Shown here piece after piece: positions 36,625-49,126 of a stretch of 64,000 nt of DNA. The stretch lies in the NCBI GenBank assembly GCA_945643635.1, contig CALZFC010000031.1, forward strand, positions 2,035,001-2,099,000, written 5' to 3'. This stretch comes from Allodiplogaster sudhausi. Its lineage: Eukaryota > Nematoda > Chromadorea > Rhabditida > Diplogasteridae. Under the pieces are notes generated by a model. The model was not told the DNA's origin and searched no databases. It saw only the letters and a program-made list of their open reading frames with translations. The translations under genes were made by a program, and so were the position numbers. How positions within the stretch are numbered: position 1 is the first letter of the stretch; each line of letters opens with the position of its first letter.

Positions 36625-37276
36625 TCACCTCATTTATTTTTCCTTTCAATCAAACGTGTTGATGAAAAGTGAACATCTACAAACGTGCCTTCAAAACAAG
36701 AACTCTTGATTGCAGGCCCCGATTGTACTGGTACGTGGAGGGGAAGCTCTATCGTTGGCTCCAAGCATTCATCGGATACTGGGGCTACACGGCTGGCTAC
36801 GATGGTGAGTAAGGGAACATTCGAAAAGAGAAGAAGTAGTAACAATGGAAACAAGAACATAGATTTAGCTTCTTTTATATTTAATAGGAAGCAAGTTTGC
36901 TTCCCATATAAATTCATTGCAATGCATCTCTAACTTTTCCTGTCTATTAATATAATCAATTTGGAAATAGAATTCAACAATCCTTTCTAAAATTGTTGTA
37001 TAGATGATGAGATGGTTCACATCAAGGTGTTGCCATTTAGAGTTGTGTTCAATGACCACATCTTATATATGGAGAAGGTTTTTTTGCAGGATATCCCGAA
37101 TTTCGAATATTATTGTGCTTTCTTGACGTGTTCCTTGCTTTTCAGTGTATGAATACGGAGACGAGATCACGCGGGAGATCGCAGAAGGCCGCGTGCTTGT
37201 CATGGCAAATCACCAGAGCACTGCTGATGTCCCGGCTATGCTCGCGTGTCTACAGTCCAAGGTGGGGCTCTCTCTC

Positions 37277-37326
<50 letters not shown>

Positions 37327-40300
37327 CTCTCTCTCCCTTTTCTCTCTCTCTCTCTCTCCCTCCCCTTCTTTACAGGGAGTCGCGAGTCGCAAGACAGTGT
37401 GGCTGATGGACGTGATGTTCCGTCTGACCCCCTTCGGTGTGATTGGCCGCATGCACGGAGACTACTTCATCCAGCAAGGAAAGGCCACTCGTGACAAGGT
37501 CAGGAAAGAGGAATCAGTCAAGCATGATTAGAAAGGACTATCTTTGGCGAGTTGAGTGAAGAAGGCAAAGAGGTCCTCCTTTGTTTACTGGCAAGCGATA
37601 GCCATAAACAGAGACTTTGATGTGCGAGGAAAGAAGCTTCCTTATGCATACATCCTTTGAAGGAGCTTATCCGTCTGAAGAAGCATCTCCAGCACGTGTA
37701 CTGGGAGCGCGACCGTCGCTGGGTCATTCTCTTCCCTGAAGGCGGCTTCCTCTGCAACCGCGTCGAGAGCAGCCAGGCGTGCGTTTATTCCCGCCTTCTT
37801 GTTCCATTATGTGGACAAGACCTTGAGTTCAACATGGAAAACACTACGTTTCTCCGAATGATGACCTGAGAAAAATCTTTCTCTTAATTAATGTTTTCTG
37901 GTTATTAGCAGATTATATGACTTTTAGATATGGCCGCAAGAATGGCTTCCCTCATCTGGAGCACATTACTCTGCCTCGTTTTGGTGCTATCAAGACGATT
38001 CTCGAGGAGGTGCGATCTTATGATTCAATTGCAGCAGTGGATTTTACTATTTGGTCATGCTAGTTTTTCTAGGAGTTCTTATAATGAATCTACTCAGTAT
38101 CCTTCAGGTCGGACCTCGCCACGAAACGGACTCTTCTTCGGATGAGAACCGCCCTCGTTCCTCCTCCAGACTCAAGCTGCTCAAGGACACGGTCGGAGCC
38201 ATTCGAGAGAAGAAGTACATAAAGGGTCAGTAAGGGAGGAAAGATGGCCAATTATAGTATCCAGTATCAGTCGTATTTCGCTTCTTTACCAGCGGCTTGG
38301 CTTATTAATGGTTATAGCTCGAGGTTGGGGTTTTGCCACTAGGACTGCGTAAGTTCTCTTTATTAACGAAAGAGATGTATTATCAGTGAATAATGAGATG
38401 GTTATCCTCAGCAACGCCGTACTTTGTCTTGTTCTCTTCGAACAACTCTGTTAGCTTCTCGATGTAGATAGCATGCAGCTCGTTTACCTGTAATAGGAAA
38501 TGAGAGAAAGGCGGAGAGTCAGGTTCAGTTTAGTTTGAGGAAAAGAGCGGGGTAGAGTATACCTGTTCCTTAGTTGGGCTCTCGCACTTCTCGACAAGAA
38601 TGGGTGCGCCGAGTACGGTATCGAGTGGTTTCCTGTAAGGAAGCATGCCGAAGGTGTAGTTGAAGATTCCCCGGCCATGGAAGAGAGGAGGGGAGAAGCC
38701 GGTCAGACCCTTGATGTGAGTCTGCATCTTGCGAATCATCGAACCCTGAAGATTGATTAGCTGCTGGTTCATTTAGACTTCTATGCGCGTACTTTTTCTT
38801 AACTTCGGAATAGGAGCACTAGATTTGCAAGTTCCGTTTGAAAACCTCTGTGGTGGATTGACAATGGGATCATATTTTCGCAGAGCGTCATCCAGTTTTT
38901 ACTTATGAATCGATATGCTATGTTTTAGGTATGCATTCCTTGTCTTTCCTACCCCTTCATTGGCCATCTCTTTCAAGTTGTCTAGCCTGTGGATTGGCTG
39001 TTTGTTGATAGAGATCGGTCTCTCCGAAGGAGTAGCACGGCACGAGTTGGGCTCCCGTTTCTAGCGCAAGGCGGATGAAACCCTCAACACTTATTCCTAT
39101 TTCACAGTGAATACTTATTCTGATGGATATTAGATCATTTCAAACCTTTCCTCACTTGACTAAATAGTTCCTCTCTCTCTCTTCCACCTTTCATTTGCTA
39201 TTCTTTTATCGTTTTTGTCAGATATTTTGGGTTTCTACATCCCATGTTGTTTATCGATAGAAAGTGCTCACAGTACCTTCCTATTCTGCAGCGTGAGAAT
39301 GTGCTGTCCTGGGTGGGCGTCGAGTGCTTCTTCGGCCCCTCCCACCACGAGAACAGCAGCTTCCCCAGTCTTTGGGCCGCTCAGAACATGCCTATTTGGT
39401 TGCGAATGTACTCTTCTCTAGATATCTCCCTTTTGACGGGAAAGATGTGCGAGTCTTACCGCAGTGATTCCTTGGAGCAATCAATAATTCCATGCAGAAG
39501 CAAATATTCGCGCCGCAGTGGTGGGTAGAATTGACTTACCTGGGAATACTTTTGTTTAGCGAGAGCTATGGGGCTGTTTTAAAAGGCCAAGAATAATTTG
39601 GTTCACCAAAGTGCAGAGATGGAAGTTGATGTTGGGGAAGCGATCCAGCAGCCCAGTTCCATTTGTGGTGAAGTTGAATGCAGAGACGGAGACTATGCCA
39701 TGGGGATGGAAGCCGACCAGGTAGTTCTGAGAGGGGGCGTACAAGATTATGCAAGATGGGAAGGATACTCGATAGTTATTGTTGCTTCCAGATAATCAGT
39801 TGTTACTTGGCACTGTTGTATTTCGCGTGGACTTGGACCCGACCACCTTATCATTCGGCAGATCCGCCGTTGGGTGGAAGCGAATGGGAAAGTAGTCGGC
39901 GAACCACTTGTACATGCGCATGTTCTGGAACCAGCTTGAACGGTAGGCCCCCCTTCGAGGGGACTCCGCATCCCACCAGAACCACGCAGCGTACGCGATG
40001 ACCAGAAGGCCGTAGCCATGATAGAACTAGAAGAGAAGATTAGGAGAGCGACAATGAGAGAGGAGGAGGAGGACAAAGAGAGAGGAAGCTAGAGGAGAAA
40101 GGTGGGGAAAAGAAAGAGTTCAAATTAGTCTTTCTTTAAATCCAAAAGATAGTTTGAGCATAGTTTGAGCATTCTCTTTTTCATTGTTTTAGATCTGCAG
40201 ACCAGGAAGAACGGGAGAAGAAGTGTGATGAAGGGAAGAATGAAGAATATGGAAAAGTGGTAGATGGCCCCGAGAGTTTGGAGCCGCCTCTCCATGGGCA

Positions 40301-42471
40301 CGGCCATTGGCGCGAATTCCATCCCAAGTAATTGCGTCATCCTGGATCCATTAAAACTGTTTTTGTTTATTATTGACACGATTATTGCGAGTGGGTTTGG
40401 AGTTTCCAGAGAAATCGCCCAAGGAGTTGGAAAAGTAATTAGCAGTCGAATTATTAGCTGAAGAGAAAAGAAAAGCAAATAGAAGTCATTTGATTGTTGC
40501 ATTGCAAAAGACTGATCGATCAAAATGGCTTTTGAGCATGGCGAGATAAAGTGCAGTGTTGGGAGCATGGAGGGCAGCTGAAGAGAACAAGGACTGAAAG
40601 AGAAGGAATTAGAAAGTGAAAGAGGAGCGAGAGTGGATAGAGAAAGAAAGAGGAGAGAGAGAGAGAGAGGTGAAGAGGGAAGCGAAAGGTTCTTATGATC
40701 ATTTAGAGCACGTGTTGCGTAGCAGGCAATTGTAATGCAGATAAACCGATGAGGAGATGATATGTTTTACCATTGGTGATACAAGTAAGAAGTGAACCCA
40801 TTATGCCGTCAGTTCACTAACTGAGAAAGGAGACTGAGACAGAATAGGAGTATGATGAACATGAAGAGAGGGCGAAGTGGCATTTATGGCAGTAGAACAG
40901 ATATAAATTCAAGTACAAAACGCTTTTGTGTAATTCGGCATTTATGATCATAGAAACAACGTTCTGGCAATGGCATTTAAAACGGGAGGATGTATTTAGA
41001 TTTATTGAAAAGTGAGAAGGTTAATTACAGAGACTCGCCCGCCCATCAAGTACGTCCTGGACGTGACGATCGCCTACCCGAATGGACAGCCACTCTCTCT
41101 CGCCACCATGGCTTTCGGCACTCGCGAGAAATGCGACATCGCTGTCGACTACAAGATATACAAGGCAGATGAGGTGAGGAGATCCAGGAAAGAAAGAGAG
41201 AGAGAGAGAGAGAATCAGGAATTACAACAAGATCTTTAATAGAATACCTCGGTTGTCATATTAATCTTTAATGACTAAGAAATGGGAATTTATTTTAGAG
41301 AACGACCTGTGATTATAGGAAGGGATTTAGTGCTTGTTGCCCAGATATCTAAGGTTTAGTGGTTGTTGCCTGGAGATCTAACGGAGAGTAGGATTTATTG
41401 ACCGCCCATATTATCTCACTTTCCTCTGAAGAACGAGAAGCAGCATACGGAGATGTAACTCTGGTTTCTGTTTGAATGGGAGAAGACTTACAGATGACTA
41501 TCTCGCCATGTTAGGAAGGGAGATAAACATCATACTGAATAGACAGGAATCTGTGAAACTAGAGCGTTTTAAGTGGAATCTACCAAGAATGGGGCCTCGA
41601 AAGTAATGGATACAAGTTTGTGCCCTTTCCTAGGTTCCCTTCCGTGATGACGACGCTCTCCGTGACTGGATGTACGCAGCCTTCCAGCGAAAAGACCAAA
41701 TTCTCGGTATGGAAATATCATTTTCTCTATATGCTTTTGTAGAAGTTTATGAAAAAATGAAAAGGAATTCCTCAATAAGAAGATAATAAAGTATCACAAG
41801 CAAGAGCACTTTCAGTGGGTTAATGAAATTAGATGAATGTCGAAGTGATATGAGAGCTTAATGACCTTTTGTCTGTCAGAGCAGGCATTGTTTATCAGTG
41901 AGACTCTAACGTATGCTTATATGACACTCCTTCTTCTCCCTGCTCTTTTATAACTCCTAGTTTTGCTGCTGATAAGGCAATGCTGATTGTGAGTGATGAT
42001 TCAAATGATTAAAAATAGTCCAAGCTATAATATAGTTTCTATTATTTATTTATTTTTTTGTGGGCTGATAATAAAGTGATGGATGAGCATTTGGAAAAGA
42101 ATTTTAGTCGGTTATTACATATCTGTAGTAAAAGAAGAAATCTCCATTTCGTTTATGATTCCGCATCTCCTCTGAAATGCTTCGTCATTTGCAGCGAACT
42201 TCTACCACACGGGCGAATTCCACGAGGGCGAGCAGGGCACGCGAGTCTCCTTCTCATGGGGCAAGATCATCGGCATGAACGCCTTCTGGGCCGCCTCTTT
42301 CATCATCCAAGTCAGTGGAGTTCTGTATGCTAATGGATTACGGTGTAAGGGATGAATGAGCATCAGTGCCTGACCAGAGTAAACATCCCCTTTGAGGTGT
42401 ACGTGTACAAGTGGCTAATCATCCATTTCTTCTCGCTTCTCCTCGCACCCTTCTACTGGTTCACCATCTAA
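33321..42471 (+). CDS. LPGAT1-like lysophospholipid acyltransferase; start exon not found
   Basis: Thirteen exons join in phase: 33321-33425, 33509-33632, 33819-33905, 36716-36804, 37146-37261, 37376-37498, 37663-37778, 37928-38009, 38108-38225, 41031-41173, 41634-41706, 42195-42310, 42367-42471 (about 465 codons). Hydrophobic N-terminal segments ([28 protein letters not shown]) precede the acyltransferase core with the catalytic NHX4D motif (NHQSTAD) and FPEGG. The C-terminal part ([34 protein letters not shown]) follows human LPGAT1, and the last exon ends in a membrane segment. The family acylates lysophospholipids in the ER. The N-terminus is longer and more Ser/Ala-rich than in the human enzyme. 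No ATG was found; 33321 must follow an earlier exon. Introns 9 and 12 use GTCAGT. Intron 9 (2.8 kb) contains a whole DGAT2-like gene on the minus strand. Confidence 0.88.
34978..35063 (-). CDS. Possible first exon inside an LPGAT1-like intron
   Basis: An ATG frame ([28 protein letters not shown]) ends before a GTATAC donor. Composition is coding-like and helical. No next exon was found within the 2.8-kb intron 33906-36715, so it may be chance. Confidence 0.25.
35527..35670 (+). repeat. 36-bp tandem repeat, four copies
   Basis: Unit TTCTCTCTATTTTTCCTATC, then TTTGTCTCTCTCGTTC. Copies are almost identical, within an intron of the LPGAT1-like gene. Confidence 0.95.
37268..37372 (+). repeat. CT microsatellite in an LPGAT1-like intron
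   Basis: The 114-nt intron between the NHQSTAD exon and the next exon is almost entirely (CT)n with a normal donor and a TTTACAG acceptor. Confidence 0.95.
38383..40340 (-). CDS. DGAT2/MOGAT-family acyltransferase, nested in another gene's intron
   Basis: Eight exons on the minus strand: 40203-40340, 39847-40026, 39607-39726, 39460-39539, 39277-39391, 38987-39082, 38563-38745, 38383-38487. The sum is 1017 nt, giving 338 aa, all in phase. The typical start [17 protein letters not shown] is followed by two hydrophobic segments, then YFPIRFH, the HPHG motif (residues 113-116), [11 protein letters not shown] (186-196), LVPCYSFGE (224-232) and LFHGRGIF (264-271). The family makes diacylglycerol or triacylglycerol from acyl-CoA in the ER or lipid-droplet membrane. 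Length and motifs do not separate DGAT2 from MOGAT. Intron 6 appears to have a GC donor (NPQ then GCTAGA), because no GT site precedes the following in-frame TGA. The gene lies wholly inside intron 9 of the LPGAT1-like gene, on the opposite strand. Confidence 0.9.
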
Positions 42472-43463
42472 ATCTCTAGAGCTCCGACACCCCTTCCAGC
42501 TTTATCTTGTCATTTGCCCGTTTCCCACTCCCAGCTTTCAACTGTACCGCGATCTAACCGCACTGAGCGTCGTGTTGTATTTATGTTTGTTTGTTTATTC
42601 GTGTTTGTTAATTCAAAGCTTTGTTTGTTTCTTTCCTTTTCTCTTACATCCCCTCTCCGGCTTTGGTGAGCAACTGCTAGGCATTTGTGTGTTTGTGTGC
42701 AAGAAGTGGATCCGTTAGTTTCTCCGTCCTCCCCTCGGGTATCTCTTCTCCCTCTTCCTTCCCGTTGTCTTCCTCTTTCACTTAGTCGTTTCCACTCTCT
42801 ACATGTATCATCGTCGCTTTTGTGAGGTTTTTTCTTACAAAATCCGAGCCGCATAATACGAGACCTTTTTATCCATTCAAAGGCCTTGGTTCCGTTTCCT
42901 TCTGTACTAGTATTACTATACGTAGAACGATTGTGAGCTTTAGACAGAGTGATTGTAAGATAGCCTGTTTCTTTTCGAATCGTTACAATAAACGCATTAC
43001 GACAAGTGAACTCCGACAACAAATAACGTGTGGGGTAAATAACATCAAAATAGACACACAACTGCTTCTTATCATATTATGAAGGTTTAGAATGCATTGC
43101 ATTGGTGGATTACTGCGCAAGCATGCTGATTTTGCAAACCAAGAAGAGATTAACATTGAATGGTTCAGGAATAAGTCATCATCGGCACCATTTCGTACAC
43201 CGGAGTGAGGAATTGAATTTGGTTAATTCCCGTATGAATCTATTAGAAATGAGCACTCTCCAAACTGTTCAGACCTAGGGAATGGATACACTGCCGATGA
43301 TAATACGAGATCGCATATTAATTAGAAACAAACTGAATAACATAACCTAATTACTAAACTTAAAAAAAGAACTAATAAATTAGCAAGCGTATAGCTGTTT
43401 TCAACAGGAAAAAAAATCAATCAATACTCATGACCAGCTTATCTCGTTCCTTTTCCAATGTGC
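42472..43463. other. Convergent intergenic region (3' UTRs)
   Basis: Stops of the LPGAT1-like (+) and NADAR (-) genes face each other 993 nt apart. An AATAAA hexamer on the plus strand near 42987 and AT-rich sequence fit two 3' UTRs. No gene seen. Confidence 0.5.
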
Positions 43464-46400
43464 TCAACGATGAGGGAGAGGGCGGAGCGAGGCTTCTTCA
43501 CCGGATTCTACTCTCTTCCGGTTGGCAGGCCGGCACTTGCTCCTGCAGCGAAAAGAAGATACCGTAGTCAGGCCACAAGTCATATAAACCTTTTAGAAAC
43601 ATCTCAACCTTCAACCTTAGACTTGCTTTCGCTACAATTTCAAAACACAATGAAGAGAAGAGACTAACTGGCTCCGGTGCTTCTTTGAAGACGATTTTCT
43701 TGCGTTCTGTGCTTCCACTGGAGGTGATAGAGGGGCCACTGAGGATGGGTCTGCTTGCGATAGTGATGGCGAGTCCTTTATCTCCTCCTTTCCTCGGTGT
43801 TCGTCACCATCCATTGGCACTTGATTTGGCTGACGCCTCCGAGAGACAGCTCTCAGCGGACTGTTTGACATGTGACTCGTCGCGCTCTGCCGCTGTGCTC
43901 GGGGAGGAGGTGATCGTGATGTTGATCGTTTCTGAAATGAAGCCAATAATTCTAAATAATACGAGAGGCATTCAGTTATTTATATCAAACAGCGATTCTA
44001 CAGATATCGAGAACTGGCCAGGCATAGTCGGCGGCAAAATTGATGAAACTTGCATAAATTATGTTCAGATATTAATTAATAAGTATTTGTAAATGAAATT
44101 ACCATTATAATACCTCTCTTTCCTTCTCGGGACTTGGTGACTTGCTTTGGGCGTTGCTTCTCCGCCTTTTCTTCGTTGACTTCTCGTTTGACGGCGACTA
44201 TTAATGAAGAAAAGAATAGAATTATACAACACTAGCATTGTATAACAGATTTAGAAGAACTGAAGTGAAAGCAAGAACAAAACAAGTATACGCTACCTTC
44301 GAGTGCTGCCTTCTTCTGCTGGATCTCTGCGGAGAGTTCTCTTCTCTTGAGCTTCTTCGTCTTCTGCTTCTTTTCTCCTCCGTCTCCTTCCTGCCTTCCG
44401 TCTTCTTCTCTGGTTTCTCCCGAGGTACTCGAGTTGGTGAGACTCTCTCCTCGCTTCTTCTTTTTCTTCTTTCCGACGACCTCCGTGGAGTCTCCTCTGA
44501 AATGATTCTTGCTAGACAATGAATGAGGACCATATTTCACGAATAACTCAAGCATAGCACGCTATGGAATGCAAAGCCTCTTAATCAACCATAACATCGC
44601 AGTCACAACCACTATTTCAAATGAATTCACTTTAACCCTTGCCATCGTTGATCCAGTTAATTATTCAAACGAATACTAACCCGTCTGACAGTTGTTGCTT
44701 GACCTTCTTCCTCTGCTTCTCTGTGTCTCTCTTCTCTGTGCACTCCTGCTCCTGCTCCTCCTTCTCTTGCTGTGCTTCCCTCTGCTGCTCATCTCTTCTG
44801 GACTTCCTTTCACAATCTCCTTCTCGTTCTTCCGGCTCTCCCTTCTTGACTGGCTTCCGCTTCTTGACCGACTCCTCCTTTCTAGGCTCCGCCCACCCGT
44901 CTTTTCTCCTAATCTGCGGAAGCTGCAGTTCATGGCTGGCTCCTCCTTGTCGCTGCTTTCTTTCTCCTTCTCCGGCTCGAGCATCGAAAGAAGAGTCGAC
45001 GGCAGGGACACGCTCGGCATCTGGAATCAGAAGGTGTATTATGACATACCAATTCCACAACGCAAATTGACTTCGCGAAAGATGTCTAATCTTGTTAATT
45101 AATTATCTGCCATCTGCCAATGGAATCTGAAAGAATCGGATAGACTTGAGACAGCGATCATTTTGATGGTTACTAACCAGCACTCCTTTTACATCATTAA
45201 TCATTAAAGCCCTAAAAATGTTTTGAATTCCGATACGATATTCAATTCTGTTTCATAGTTTAGAATTCCATAACACTCAACTATTGAATTAGGGGGGGGG
45301 GGGAATGCTCCCATCCTTTAGAACGAACTCTGGGTCGGACGTCCTAGCTACCCTCTCTCTATTGCATGAACGCGTCTTACTAACCGTCATCGGGCTCTGC
45401 GTCGGCGATTTCTCGATCGATTTCGTCTTCGGAGGCGGACTCTTTGACTGTTTCTCGTCCTCTTCTCTCGGCTCGCTTCTTATCGAATTGGGTTGTGGCG
45501 AGAAGTCGCATGAAGGCTGCAAAAGAAGTTTGAAAGAGAGAATGTAAATAAAGATTAGTGAAGACAAAAAGAAACAAAGAGGAAGATGGAAGCTGGCAAA
45601 ACGGGACGGACTAGGATATTGACCATTCAGCATGTTCAAGCAGACATCACATAACAAGCGCGCGCATTCTATATAATAGAAAAGGCACTGAGCACAAACA
45701 TGCTAAAACACGCATCCAAAGAGGCGGATGCGAGCTGACTAACAACAACTGGCTGAGAAGACTCTGCCCTACTTCCTCGGTCCACTCTGGGACAACTGCT
45801 GGGCGTTGTTTTCTTCTTCTCTCGGCTGCTTCTCGCTGTCGTTGCCTCTTCTTCCCTCTCTTCCTCATCCGAAGTCTTTGCCTCCTTGCTCTTGTCCTTC
45901 GCTGTCTTCACGCGAATCTTCGTTGGGACCTGCAATGAGGGCAAGTTGATCATCGAGGTAGAAAAGTACCCACACATAACCAAAATAATATGTTTCTTCT
46001 TCAGAATTTTGATATTAAAAAGGTCCGTAACACTTTCAATTGAGCATATTTTCAACGTAACCACAAATCGGGTGGTATGATTTAAGACATAAAACAAAAT
46101 AACATTACATATATTTAAAAATATCGTGAAAGGATAATTTTCAAATGTGAGTCAAGAAACGTGATCTAACCGCTTTGTTCCTGATTCTAATTCTGTCGTC
46201 CTCTTCATCACATCTCTCTGTTCTGGAGGTCGAAGGACTGGCGAAACGGATTGGTGATCTGGACAAAATGATGGCATTAAACTCAACGGTTCTCACTAAA
46301 ATAAACAACGGGAAGGCGGATTGCATACCATAAAAACCTATTCACAACATCGAGGTTACTGTAATGGAAAGAGCGGCATTCTCCCACCTGTGTCTGCGAA

Positions 46401-48426
46401 TAACAGCTGAAGCTGCGCGAGTCGGAACGGTGATCTCGATCCTGGGCGTGCTCGAGCAATTCCCGTTATCCTCCCTAAACAAACTGGCTTTTCAAATTTC
46501 CTATTTGTAAAAGTATTCCTATTTGTGTAAACAATTCGCAAAAAAAAATCAATAAAGAAAAATAACTATTTCTGTTGAGTAGTTCCTAGGAAAATAGGGC
46601 CAAATGAAAGTATTCATTCGGAAGAAGAAAATTTTGTCATTAAAGTTCATCCTTGACATTTTGAACAAGAAGCAATGCTGAACCTCCTTCTCTTGATGAG
46701 AAAGCTGTCGATGCTGGGAGAGTCGGCGGCTGAGATGCGTGCCGTGGCGGAGAAGCTTCTCTTGACGGGAGCGAAGGAAGAGCGCGAGGAGGGGGTGGAA
46801 TGAGCCGAGTCGAGGGGGGAGGGCGGGAGGTCAGCGAAGACCTTGCCGGGCTGGAGTGCAACATGGCGCAGTGCCTCTTCTGCCTCCTCAATTTACAGGC
46901 TACTACTTTGTAAAAAGGCAACGAAAACATGACTTGAGAAATATGGATTAAAACAGTCATATCAGGCAAATTGTTATGAAGAACAAAGTAGGAAACGACG
47001 AGAAAGAGCAAACTTCTCTGAAGGCGTCGATCTCCATGAGTTCTTCTCGCACCTCATCCATAATACGGCCCAGTTTATTCTTGCCGCACCACATTGAAGG
47101 ACACAGGACGCGAGGGTCGTCCATTGACATTCCTGCAAGAACGCTGGCCATATATCCTGAAAGTTACATAGCAATAACAAGAAATTAGATAACAGTAAGG
47201 CAGAAAAGAACTAAACCGACTGACCAACTCCCCAAATCCGATCTCCCGGCGAACACTCGACGCATTTGCTGCCATGAGTGAGGAAGAGAAAGCGGCGAAG
47301 GTGGTGGTTCTGGCTGAACTTGGCGACAAGAGCGCGTCGCATGTAGTCCTCACTTACTTTATCCCATCTGCAAGCTCTTTTTTTTTACATAAAAAGACAT
47401 TAAGAGCACCATTTATAGTTCGACAAACAAATATTACTGTTATGAGCATTCCGGTGTTATCCTAGTTGGGAGGGTCAAAAAAAATTTTTTTTTTCTAATC
47501 AAACGGAAATCGTGCACAGAGGGGCTTTAGGGCATGGGGAACACGAATATAATGTTAATTTTGTATTATTTTGTGATTTAACAGAGTTACAGTACTTTTA
47601 CTTGACATCAGTTTTGCTCGTTTTGAGCTCGATGGTGCTCTAAGGGGTTTTCAGACCTGTTAAACTGGAATATTACGTTATTTTCGCATTATCTATATTT
47701 ATTAGTGCTGAATTGACAATATATTAGTGATTGGCAGCTTTAACAGCTCCGTAGTGCAGGAATTTAGATGTAAAGTAGGGAAAAAATGTGAAGTACTGCA
47801 ACTTTGTTAAATGGAAAAATTATGCAAATTGAACCTTACATTCGTGTTCCCCATGCCCTAGAACCTTATATTCGTGTTCCCCATAGCCTAAAACCCTTGT
47901 GTGCATGATTAGTGGTAGATTGAAAAATGAAAATATTTTGACCCCCCAACACGGTATTCCAATCAGTAGAATTTGTTCGAAGACAATAGGATTCAAGGGA
48001 CGTTGAAGTGAATTCGAACATGACTCGTGTTACGAAAGAATTAGTGACTTGAACTGATTGAAGCCCTTGATCTGTCGGCCGATGGCCTTCATCGCCTTTG
48101 GATTCGTTGTGTTGAGAATGCGTCTGCCCGATTCGTCATCGTCAAACTCAACGGCCTTGCCATACCTGTAAGGGGGCCATCTTCATCACAATTACAGCAT
48201 CGAGTAAAACAGAAAGACGAAGAGAATGGCTCAGACAAGAAATTCTAGTTCCATTTCGAGGAACTAACATGTAGAACTGCTCGACGCAGCAGAAGCGTTG
48301 CTTTCTGTTCGCATCTTCATTGATTCGCTCGAGGAAGCTGCATGGATAGAAGTTGGAGAAAGGCGATCGAACGGTGAAGAAGAGCGTGAACCACTGGCCT
48401 GTGTCATTCTCAACCCGCCGAGTCAT
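43464..48426 (-). CDS. NADAR-domain protein with a long SR-rich C-terminal tail
   Basis: Fourteen exons on the minus strand: 48269-48426, 48055-48165, 47225-47367, 47014-47156, 46684-46886, 46388-46474, 46171-46258, 45744-45929, 45385-45516, 44681-45020, 44297-44496, 44114-44197, 43669-43931, 43464-43542. The sum is 2217 nt, giving 738 aa. Residues about 15-185 are a NADAR (YbiA-like) domain: SPFSNFYPCS, CCVEQFYMYGKAV, RILNTTNPKAMKAIGRQIKG, AKFSQNHHLRRFL, ECSPGDRIWGVG, GMSMDDP, MWCGKNKLGRIMDEVREEL. NADAR proteins are N-glycosidases acting on riboflavin intermediates or ADP-ribose adducts. The remaining 550 residues are disordered, Ser/Pro- then Arg/Ser/Lys/Glu-rich (RRSRSRSGSQSRRESR, KRRRSRSRSAQRR, KRSTSRSPPPRAQ), as in splicing or nuclear-speckle proteins. 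The ATG directly follows an acceptor-like TTCCAG, a possible trans-splice site or internal exon. The donor of exon 8 is ambiguous. Confidence 0.82.
47466..47951. mobile_element. MITE-like element in a NADAR-gene intron
   Basis: The left end TTGGGAGGGTCAAAA and the right end TTTTGACCCCCCAA are inverted. Inner parts also match: GGGCATGGGGAACACGAATA at about 47531 pairs with two inverted copies of TATTCGTGTTCCCCAT near 47847 and 47870. The arms total about 100 bp around an AT-rich, non-coding centre. It lies between the exons at 47225-47367 and 48055-48165. Confidence 0.6.
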
Positions 48427-48802
48427 CTGGAACTACGGTACTCCAATGGAGGATGCGCCCAATGGCAGCGAGCATTCGAAACAAACAAACAAAACAAAAA
48501 CAAAGACGAAAAATATGACCAGCACTAACACCAAGGATAACAGCTGATTATCAACAATTGACAAACAATTCTGCAAGTACTCAACAAATGCACTACCGAA
48601 CATTCCACAAAAGTACACCCAATACAACAATGAGGTATCTCACCACGAACTAATGATTTGAATACGACAAACTAGTTCTAATATAAATTTCGTCCTATTC
48701 AAATTTAACATTCATCTTCAACATCATAGTCAGCGGGAAAAAGGTGTAGAGATCCAGAGACAGCAGGAGAACGAAATGAGGGAGAGTGAAACAGAAAGCG
48801 CG

Positions 48803-48822
48803 AAAGAGAGAGAGAGAGAAAG

Positions 48823-48880
<58 letters not shown>

Positions 48881-49126
48881 TGAGATAGAGAAAAAGGAGA
48901 AACAGAGCGGGAGACAGAGAGAAAAAAGGAGAAACATAGCGGGAGAAAGTGGAGCTGCAAACTTTCATTGGTTGGTAACCCTCCTTCCGATTAGACAATC
49001 GGTGTTCTTTCTGATGGTGAGTTGAAAGAGCATGGTGTACATACAAAGCACAGTGAAAATCCTTGTGTGTCTGACCAGCCAAGGATCTGATCTGATTGTG
49101 AGAGATAGAGCGATCGAGAACGATTG

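Noticed and set aside
39292..39420. Plus-strand frame ([13 protein letters not shown]) between LPGAT1-like exons
   Set aside because: The minus strand reads [11 protein letters not shown] of the DGAT2-like enzyme; the plus frame is its shadow.
43669..43931. A frame break in the NADAR tail between 44114 and 43931
   Set aside because: Re-reading the exon end (GAAAGAGAG before GTATTA) gives phase 0 and an intact SR frame.
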